Origin: Labilithrix luteola
GTDB lineage: Bacteria > Myxococcota_A > Polyangia > Polyangiales > Polyangiaceae
NCBI GenBank assembly: GCA_026225435.1
Contig: JAMFST010000547.1
Location: forward strand, 1 to 10,107
DNA: 10,107 bases
Direction: 5' to 3'
A program made the position numbers and the translations under genes. How positions within the stretch are numbered: position 1 is the stretch's first letter; every line of letters begins with the position of its first letter. Shown one piece after another: positions 5,492 through 10,107 of this stretch. The notes beneath the pieces are model-generated. The model had not been told where the DNA came from. It searched no databases and saw only the letters and a program-made list of their open reading frames with translations.

Positions 5492-6552
5492 TGGCCACCA
5501 TGGTTCAAGCGATTCGCATGGCGCTCCACGTCGGAGAAGAGCGCCTCGGGGTGACGGACATCTTCGGGGAAGACGTGGGGGCGCCGCTGGGGGGGGTCTT
5601 CACCGCGACCCAGGGGCTCAAGACCACGTGGAACTCGCCGCTCGACGAGCGCGGCATCATCGGCGCGGCGATGGGGCTGGCGATGGCCGGGCAGAAGCCG
5701 GTCTGCGAGATCCAGTTCTGCGACTACGCCTTCAATACGATCGATCTGCTGAAGCTCGCCGGCGGCATGTACTGGTCGTCGAACGGGCAGTTCAACCTGC
5801 CGATGGTGATGATGACGCCGGTGGGCTCGGGCATCCACGGGAGCCTGTACCACTCGCACTCCTTCGACGCGCAGGCCACGCGGACGCCGGGCTGGAAGAT
5901 CGTCATTCCCTCGAACCCGCGCGACGCCTACGGGCTGATGCTCTCGGCCATCGCCGATCCCAACCCGGTGATGTTCCTCGCGCCCAAGGCTCTCCTGCGC
6001 GCCAAGGCGCTCCCCGGCGAGGAGATCCCCGGCGAGCCGAGCGACGAGCGCGCGCTCAACAAGATGATCGACGCGCCGCTGGCCGATCGCGCCAACTGGA
6101 CGCCGCAGTGGCCGGCGCTGGAGGATCTGTTCATCCCGCTCGGCAAGGCGCGCACCGCCCGCGAGGGGACGCAGCTCACCGTCGTGACCTACGCGCGCAT
6201 GGTGCAGGTCTGCTCCAAGGCGGCCGACGAGCTGGCGAAAGACGGGATCTCCGTCGAGGTGATCGATCTGCGCTCGCTGCACCCGTACGACTGGGATGCG
6301 ATCAAGGCGAGCGTGAAGAAGACCAACCGCCTCCTCTGCGTGAACGAGGACACCGAGATCACCAACTTTGGCGAGCACTTGATCCGGCGTGCGGCCGAGG
6401 AGCTGTTCTACGAGCTGCACGCGCCGCCGAAGCTGCTGGCGGGCGCGCACCTGCCGGGCATCGGCCTGGCGGACAACCTCGAGATCGCCAGCGTGCCGCA
6501 GCTGAACGGCATCACCGAGGCGATGCGCACCTTGGTGCGGCACCAGCCGTGA
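5491..6552 (+). CDS. 2-oxoacid dehydrogenase E1 beta subunit (branched-chain type)
   Basis: This encodes 353 aa. It pairs with the preceding E1 alpha as the heterotetrameric ThDP-dependent decarboxylase. Landmarks are FGEDVG (25-30, with the Glu that activates ThDP), LDERGIIGAAMGLAMAG (51-67), EIQFCDYAFNTIDLL (73-87), GIHGSLYHSHS (114-124, catalytic-His region), PGWKIVIPSNPRDAYGLML (133-151) and the transketolase C-terminal domain with SVEVIDLRSLHPYDWDAI. The GVFTATQGL and LYHSHS segments are BCKDHB-like. About 40 residues (roughly 172-215, Pro/Glu/Trp-containing) lie between FLAPKALLRA and PLGKA, where human BCKDHB has a much shorter linker. Translation follows a TGATG overlap and a strong Shine-Dalgarno. 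No E2 or E3 gene is adjacent, so the partners must be encoded elsewhere. Confidence 0.92.
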   Translation: MATMVQAIRMALHVGEERLGVTDIFGEDVGAPLGGVFTATQGLKTTWNSPLDERGIIGAAMGLAMAGQKPVCEIQFCDYAFNTIDLLKLAGGMYWSSNGQFNLPMVMMTPVGSGIHGSLYHSHSFDAQATRTPGWKIVIPSNPRDAYGLMLSAIADPNPVMFLAPKALLRAKALPGEEIPGEPSDERALNKMIDAPLADRANWTPQWPALEDLFIPLGKARTAREGTQLTVVTYARMVQVCSKAADELAKDGISVEVIDLRSLHPYDWDAIKASVKKTNRLLCVNEDTEITNFGEHLIRRAAEELFYELHAPPKLLAGAHLPGIGLADNLEIASVPQLNGITEAMRTLVRHQP

Positions 6553-7007
6553 CGACGACGGCCCTCGGCGCGGCGCTCCTGGCTGCGCTGGTCACCGCCG
6601 CCTGCACCCCGAGCGTGACGCCGAGCTCGGGGACGGGCGCTGCGGATGCCGGAGCCGATCCGCAGGCGCCGGCGCCGGCGGATCTCGTCACCGAGACCTG
6701 GCAGACCGACGATGGGCCGGTCGAGATGGTGAAGAGCGCGTCGGCCCGGCTCGAGGTGAGCTCCTCGTGCAAGAAGACGGACGGGACGCTCGATTGCGAG
6801 GCCTACCGCTTCGTCACGCATCCCGAGCACGTGGACCTGTCGGGCGGCAACGCCCACGGCGCGAGCCAGGGGACGCTTCGCTGCGTGAAGTCGAAGCACG
6901 TGCTGGTGAGCGCGCACGACGCGCAGGGGAACCAGGACGGCTTCTGCAAGTTCGCCGACGGCTCGTACGCGACGACCGGCTCGATCGAATCGCGACCGAT
7001 GCCCTGA
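6549..7007 (+). CDS. Small putative lipoprotein coupled to the E1 operon
   Basis: This encodes 152 aa from the GTG at 6549, which overlaps the E1-beta stop by 4 nt (GTGA), so translation is probably coupled. Residues 1-18 are a short hydrophobic, Ala/Leu-rich segment ending in VTAAC (C19). This would be a type II signal peptide, but the n-region (VTTT) has no Lys or Arg, which is unusual. A Pro/Ala/Asp linker (about 20-45) follows. The small polar domain (46-152) has four Cys, in SSSCKKTDGTLDC, LRCVK and GFCKF, suggesting two disulfides in the periplasm. I do not recognise the family. Its place behind cytoplasmic E1 genes does not by itself imply a functional link. The frame extends upstream through E1 beta without a nearby start codon. 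Confidence 0.68.
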   Translation: MTTTALGAALLAALVTAACTPSVTPSSGTGAADAGADPQAPAPADLVTETWQTDDGPVEMVKSASARLEVSSSCKKTDGTLDCEAYRFVTHPEHVDLSGGNAHGASQGTLRCVKSKHVLVSAHDAQGNQDGFCKFADGSYATTGSIESRPMP

Positions 7008-7010
7008 CGA

Positions 7011-7028
7011 GGGACAACGCGGTATACG
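7011..7028 (+). promoter_or_regulatory. Candidate promoter of the glycosyltransferase gene
   Basis: TATACG (7023-7028) ends 6 nt before the ATG at 7035, with no Shine-Dalgarno between, so the mRNA would be leaderless. GGGACAAC at 7011-7018, just upstream, matches the repeat found three times near 9628-9687 and could be a shared operator or a coincidence. No good -35 at 17 bp is seen. Confidence 0.45.
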
Positions 7029-7034
7029 TTCGGC

Positions 7035-7790
7035 ATGGCCGAACGAACGCGCATCTTCGTCGCGACCCCCTGCTACGGCGGGCTCTGCTCCACCGCGTAC
7101 ACGCACTCGATGCTGGTGCTGCAGACCGCCTGCGCCGCGCGCAACGTGGAGCTGAAGTGGCTCCTCGGCGCCGGCGACGCGCTCATCACCCGCGCGCGCG
7201 CCGACCTGATGACGGCGTTCCTCGACGAGGTTGAGGCGACCCACCTGCTGTTCATCGACGCCGACGTGGGCTTCGCGCCCGAGCAGGTGTTCCGGCTGCT
7301 CGACTTCGACGCGGAGGTGGTGGCGGCGGCCTACCCGGCCAAGGCCATCGACTACAACCTGCTCGTCCGCGCGCTCAACGAGCGGCGGCGCAACCCGGCG
7401 GCGGCGGGGCTGAACTACGTCGTCGGCTTTCTCGACCGGAACAAGATCGAGACGAAGGACGGGTTCGCCAAGGTGCGCCACGTCGGCAACGGCTTTCTCA
7501 TGATCAAGCGCTCGGCGCTGGAGAAGATGTGCGCGGCGCATCCGGAGCTCCGCTACTCGCAGGTGCACGCGCAGAACGTCGAGCGCGCGGCGAGCCCCAA
7601 CCGGGTCGCGCTCTTCGACACGATGATCGACAAGGTGACCGGCGAGTACCTGTCGGAGGACTACGCCTTCTGTCGTCGCTGGCGCGACCTCGGCGGCGAC
7701 ATCTGGGTGGACCTGCAGAGCAAGCTCACGCACGTGGGGCCGGTCCCGTTCTTCGGGGACCTGTCGACGCAGTTCGATACGAAGCGCTGA
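7035..7790 (+). CDS. GT-A-fold glycosyltransferase (Anp1/Mnn9-like type)
   Basis: This encodes 251 aa, one catalytic domain. The N-terminal strand RIFVATPCYGG is the nucleotide-sugar-binding start of a GT-A fold. ITRARADL (51-58) and HLLFIDADVGF (70-80) follow, with the metal-binding DxD as D75-A-D77. VGNGFLMIKR (150-159) is the acceptor-side strand, YLSEDYAFCRRWRDLGG (205-221) carries the E208/D209 catalytic-base region, and a late His lies in LTHVG. This arrangement resembles bacterial proteins related to the Anp1/Mnn9 (GT62) and GT2-like group. Donor and acceptor are unknown. No membrane segment or signal peptide is visible, so it should act in the cytoplasm. It is preceded by its own candidate promoter 28 nt after the lipoprotein stop, and its stop codon is 10 nt from that of the convergent kinase-like gene. 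No other envelope-sugar gene is nearby. Confidence 0.82.
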   Translation: MAERTRIFVATPCYGGLCSTAYTHSMLVLQTACAARNVELKWLLGAGDALITRARADLMTAFLDEVEATHLLFIDADVGFAPEQVFRLLDFDAEVVAAAYPAKAIDYNLLVRALNERRRNPAAAGLNYVVGFLDRNKIETKDGFAKVRHVGNGFLMIKRSALEKMCAAHPELRYSQVHAQNVERAASPNRVALFDTMIDKVTGEYLSEDYAFCRRWRDLGGDIWVDLQSKLTHVGPVPFFGDLSTQFDTKR

Positions 7791-7800
7791 GGCGCGGACG

Positions 7801-9591
7801 TCAGAACGTGAACGTGTGCGCCAGCGGGTCCGCCGAGCCGCTGAACGGAGGCACGCGCGGGGTGCGGAAGAGGCCCGTCACGCACACGCCGCGGCTGGTG
7901 CCCGCGTAGGGCGGGTCGATGGTGACGTTGCTGACGGTGCCGTCGGCGGCGAAGGTGAGGTGCACGGTCCCCTTGCCGCTGGGGCCGACGGCGGAGCGGC
8001 AGTTGGGGATGCGCGCGTCGACGGCGGCGAGGACTCCGGCGGCGAGCTTGCCGTCGAAGGGGGCGGCCATGGCAGCGCTGGCGCCCGGAGGCGCGGCGTC
8101 GAGGACGGGGAGGGTAGGGGAGGCCGCCGAAGGGCCACCGAGCAGGTAGGCGAAGAGCGCGACGCCGAGCGCGGCTCCGGCGCCGAGCCCGACGAACAGC
8201 GAGAGGCGCGAGCGCTGCTCACCGGGCGCCGCTCCGTTGCGTGCGGCACCGCTCCACCGCGGAGGCGCCACGCTGAGCGAGGGCGGCGCGACGGGGACCT
8301 GCCCGGCGGGGAGCGCGGAGATGGCGCCGACCGGGATGCGCGAGGTGGACGGCGTGCGCGGCGCGAGCTCGTTCTGCGACTCGTCCAGGTCCGACGAGTC
8401 CTCCGCCTGGGGGATCTCCTCCTCGCTGAAGCTCCCCTCGCGCAGCTCGTCGTTGCCGCTGTCGTCGCCGTGGCTGCTGCGCCACTCGGGGCCGCCGCCC
8501 CATTCTCTCGAGTTTTCGTCCTCGCTCTCGCGTGGGGGCGGCTCGACGGCGACGGCTTCCAGCAGCGCGTCGAGGCTGCGCACCGAGGGGAGCGAGCCGC
8601 CGGACATCTGGATGGTGTCGTTGGCCCGCGCGACCGACATGCGCGACGGACGGGGCATCTGCACGGCCCGCTCGACCGCCGCCTTCAGCGTGGTCCAGAA
8701 GGTGTTGGCGTCGCGGAAGCGCGTCAGCGGCTCGAGCGAGACGGCGCGCGCCAGCACGTCGGCCACGACCGGCTCGACGTCGATGGACAGCACGCCCGGC
8801 GTCGGCCGACCGAGCGGATCGAGCACCTGCTCGCGCGTCTCTCGCTCGCCCGCGAGCGGGATCGGCGGCTTGTCCGCCAGCAGCTCGAGGACGAGCAAGG
8901 CGAGCGCGTAGACGTCCGTGCGCGGGCTCGGATCGCCCAGCGAGGGAGAGAGCTGCTCCGGCGCGAGATAGGCGTCAGTCTCGGCGTGCCAGGGGCCACG
9001 GCTGGCCCCTCCGTTGGCGCCGAGGAGCACCGTCTCGAGCCCGGCATCGAGGAGCCGCGCCTCCTGCACGCGCCCCAGCGTGACCAGGCGAATGGCGTGC
9101 GGATGCAAGGCACCGTGGACGCCGCCGAGGTCGTGGAGGATGGCGATCGCCTCGGCCACCGGCCCGAGCGCGGCGAGCACGTCGGCGGCGCTGAGACCGG
9201 TGAGCCCCTCGATGCGGCGGCGGTCGAGCGACTCGGCCAGCGATTCGCCGTCGAGCCAGGCGCTCGCGACGTAGGCGATGCCCGCGCTGGCCGCGTTGGC
9301 CGGCACCGGCGGCACGGCGAAGCCGAAGGTCTTCACCATCGCGCCGGTCTTCTGCCCGAGCTTGTGACCGCGCAGCACGCACTCGCGCAAGGCGCCGCGG
9401 AGCGACTCGGCCGCAGAAGCGCCGGCGGCCGGAAGAGGCGGAGGCACGCCGAGCACGCGCACGGCGCAGGCCACGCCGCGCGTCTGATCGCGGCCGTGAA
9501 AGACCGTGCCGAACCGGCCACGGCCGGCGGTCGACTCGACGCGGAAGCGCCCATCGAGCAGCTCTCCGCTGAGATCCGTGCCGGTCCTCAT
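7801..9591 (-). CDS. Membrane-anchored Ser/Thr pseudokinase with AgmX/TonB-like C-terminus
   Basis: This encodes 596 aa. Residues 16 to about 310 have the bacterial Ser/Thr kinase (PknB-type) fold: glycine loop GRGRFGTV (23-30), a probable helix-C Glu (E70), YLAPEQLS (208-215, APE intact) and D226-VYALALLVLELL. Key catalytic residues are altered. The VAIK Lys is R45 (CAVRVL), the HRDxKxxN loop reads HGALHPHAI (159-167), losing the catalytic Asp, Lys and Asn, and DFG reads DAG (182-184). It is therefore almost certainly a pseudokinase that signals by binding. A long acidic/Pro-rich disordered linker (about 314-460) leads to one membrane helix (463-484). An outer domain (about 520-596) contains GTVHLTFAADGTVSNV and TPRVPPFSGS, typical of the AgmX/PglI-type TonB-like C-terminal domains of myxobacteria, with C531 and C570 possibly disulfide-linked. 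The start is the ATG at 9591, right before LLDGRFRV. Confidence 0.88.
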   Translation of the reverse strand: MRTGTDLSGELLDGRFRVESTAGRGRFGTVFHGRDQTRGVACAVRVLGVPPPLPAAGASAAESLRGALRECVLRGHKLGQKTGAMVKTFGFAVPPVPANAASAGIAYVASAWLDGESLAESLDRRRIEGLTGLSAADVLAALGPVAEAIAILHDLGGVHGALHPHAIRLVTLGRVQEARLLDAGLETVLLGANGGASRGPWHAETDAYLAPEQLSPSLGDPSPRTDVYALALLVLELLADKPPIPLAGERETREQVLDPLGRPTPGVLSIDVEPVVADVLARAVSLEPLTRFRDANTFWTTLKAAVERAVQMPRPSRMSVARANDTIQMSGGSLPSVRSLDALLEAVAVEPPPRESEDENSREWGGGPEWRSSHGDDSGNDELREGSFSEEEIPQAEDSSDLDESQNELAPRTPSTSRIPVGAISALPAGQVPVAPPSLSVAPPRWSGAARNGAAPGEQRSRLSLFVGLGAGAALGVALFAYLLGGPSAASPTLPVLDAAPPGASAAMAAPFDGKLAAGVLAAVDARIPNCRSAVGPSGKGTVHLTFAADGTVSNVTIDPPYAGTSRGVCVTGLFRTPRVPPFSGSADPLAHTFTF

Positions 9592-9603
9592 CTCGTGGCT
9601 CGC

Positions 9604-9634
9604 ATCTTACCTGCTACCGGGGTCCACGGGACAA
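9604..9634 (-). promoter_or_regulatory. Candidate promoter of the pseudokinase gene
   Basis: On the minus strand TAAGAT (9609-9604) ends 12 nt before the ATG at 9591. TTGTCC (9634-9629), 19 bp upstream of it, could be a -35 and lies inside the first GGGACAA repeat. A protein bound to that repeat would block or assist polymerase. This is inference from position only. Confidence 0.4.
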
Positions 9635-9689
9635 CCTGTCCTGCGATCTTTCTCGCCGGGACAAGCTGTGCCGCCGCACTTTGTCCCGG
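9628..9689. repeat. GGGACAA repeat cluster, likely operator
   Basis: GGGACAA occurs at 9628-9634 and 9658-9664 (exactly 30 bp apart) and inverted as TTGTCCC at 9681-9687. The first two copies extend as GGGACAA-N-CTGT-N-C over about 17 bp with three mismatches. The second and third form a perfect 9-bp inverted repeat (CCGGGACAA 9656-9664, TTGTCCCGG 9681-9689) with a 16-nt loop. Inside the first copy GGACA/TGTCC (9629-9641) is a small palindrome. The spacing and symmetry suggest a binding site for a dimeric regulator between divergent genes; an RNA hairpin is the alternative. Confidence 0.55.
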
Positions 9690-9801
9690 TTTGTTTCCGG
9701 GCGGTGGGCATGATGTCGCGGTCTACTTTGAAATCGATACTTTGATGAATGCAGTGCGTAATTCGCTAGTAACGAGTTTCGAATTCACTACGCTCTGCAC
9801 C
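9690..9801. other. AT-rich promoter island upstream of the last gene
   Basis: Bases 9721-9790 have only 26 G or C of 70 (37%), against about 70% around them. The 8-mer TACTTTGA is repeated at 9724-9731 and 9738-9745. An in-frame ATG exists at 9745, but the codons after it (AAT, CTA, GTA, TTT) are unlike neighbouring genes, so I read this stretch as regulatory, not coding. Confidence 0.5.
9789..9794 (+). promoter_or_regulatory. Candidate -10 element of the right-edge gene
   Basis: TACGCT ends 7 nt before the GTG at 9802, the same spacing as the TAGCGT elements at 77 and 4441. It lies at the end of the AT-rich island. A TAGTAA at 9767-9772 is a second, weaker candidate. Confidence 0.4.
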
Positions 9802-10107
9802 GTGGGAGAAGGCGCGATCATCAATGTCGAGCGAGGTCGCGTGCGATTTCGCGAAGAGGCCGAGGGGCTGTCTTACGAGCTGCGGCCGGGTCGCAGGAGC
9901 GATCCGCCGCCCACGCCATCGGCGATGGCGGACGCATCCGACTCCATCCCCCCGTCGATGCCGCCGTCGATTCCCGGCTCGGTTCCCGCACCCGACTCGG
10001 GCGACGGGGCCGATGCGCTCGACGTCTACCGGCTCGACGAGAACGCCACCAACGGCAGCGCGGCGGTGTTCCTCGGCCGCCTGGTGCACGGTCGCCAGGG
10101 CTGGCGC
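9802..10107 (+). CDS. Unrecognised protein, 5' part only, runs off the window
   Basis: The frame is open to the last base. From the GTG at 9802, 102 codons are visible. The protein begins with a strand-rich segment (GEGAIINVERGRVRFREEAEGLSYELRPGR, shown here in part as GEGAIINVERGRVRF followed by a YELRPGR end). A Pro/Ser/Asp-rich linker (about residues 35-70, with PPSMPPSIPGSVP) follows. A second segment begins ALDVYRLDENATNGSAAVFLGRL and continues beyond the edge. No signal peptide or membrane helix is seen. I do not recognise the family. An ATG at 9745 in the same frame would add 19 residues encoded by AT-rich sequence with atypical codons, so the GTG is preferred, though not strongly. It is divergent from the pseudokinase and may share its regulatory repeats. 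Confidence 0.55.
   Translation, partial: MGEGAIINVERGRVRFREEAEGLSYELRPGRRSDPPPTPSAMADASDSIPPSMPPSIPGSVPAPDSGDGADALDVYRLDENATNGSAAVFLGRLVHGRQGWR

Noticed and set aside
5362..6543. Minus-strand open frame (393 aa) opposite E1 beta
   Set aside because: Shadow of a gene with unmistakable family motifs; composition is Arg/His/Leu-rich low-information sequence.
5445..6548. Plus-strand frame overlapping E1 beta and continuous with the small lipoprotein
   Set aside because: The part before 6549 is Arg/Ala/Gly-rich shadow; only the GTG at 6549 opens a credible signal peptide.
6408..7733. Minus-strand open frame (441 aa) across the lipoprotein and glycosyltransferase genes
   Set aside because: Spans two real plus-strand genes and lacks any motif; arises from GC-rich third positions.
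7801..9591. Active eukaryote-like Ser/Thr kinase
   Set aside because: VAIK Lys, catalytic-loop Asp, Lys and Asn, and the Phe of DFG are all replaced.
9656..9689. Rho-independent terminator of the pseudokinase or right-edge gene
   Set aside because: It lies upstream of both divergent genes, has a 16-nt loop and no T-tract, so an operator dyad is more likely.
1..10107. CRISPR array, IS element, prophage, tRNA or rRNA
   Set aside because: No regularly spaced repeats, transposase or integrase motifs, attachment sites or tRNA-like cloverleaf sequence were seen.

Overview
The window is about 70% GC with dense, short-spaced genes. It carries three clear Cys-anchored lipoproteins plus a fourth weaker one, a receptor-type Ser/Thr kinase-like protein with an AgmX/TonB-like C-terminus, a formylglycine-generating-enzyme (FGE)-like protein and a stand-alone receiver protein. 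Together these suggest a myxobacterium, probably of the Polyangia/Sorangium-type lineage. This taxonomic call is inferred from gene style; no rRNA or marker gene is present.

Layout, left to right. (1) 90-620 (+): Cys-rich secreted lipoprotein, convergent across a short hairpin with (2) a two-gene minus-strand operon, GNAT acetyltransferase (1157-1681) then a small lipoprotein (645-1160), coupled by a GTGA overlap. (3) 1711-2469 (+): FGE-sulfatase-fold protein lacking the catalytic cysteines. It is divergent from the GNAT gene with only 29 bp between start codons and apparently shares a bidirectional promoter. (4) 2585-2953 (+): single-domain response regulator. (5) 3035-4423 (+): lipoprotein with an HExxE motif resembling bacterial relatives of the plant EXORDIUM/phosphate-induced-1 proteins. 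(6) 4454-7007 (+): three-gene operon of E1-alpha and E1-beta of a branched-chain-type 2-oxoacid dehydrogenase and a small putative lipoprotein, joined by TGATG and GTGA overlaps, with no E2 or E3 gene beside them. (7) 7035-7790 (+): GT-A-fold glycosyltransferase, tail-to-tail with (8) 7801-9591 (-): a membrane-anchored pseudokinase. (9) 9592-9801: regulatory-looking intergenic region with three GGGACAA repeats and an AT-rich island. (10) 9802 to the window end (+): 5' part of an unrecognised gene.

Two themes recur. First, most transcription-unit-leading genes have a TAnnnT-like hexamer ending only 6-13 nt before the start codon and no Shine-Dalgarno sequence, which implies leaderless or nearly leaderless mRNAs. 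The operon-internal E1-beta gene, by contrast, has a strong SD. Second, several enzyme-fold proteins look degenerate at their active sites: the pseudokinase, the Cys-less FGE domain, and the receiver lacking its Thr/Ser switch residue. I see no CRISPR array, mobile element, phage gene, rRNA or tRNA, and no convincing new multi-gene defence or biosynthetic system. The most interesting items are the promoter architecture, the pseudokinase with its repeat-rich upstream region, and the orphan E1 operon.
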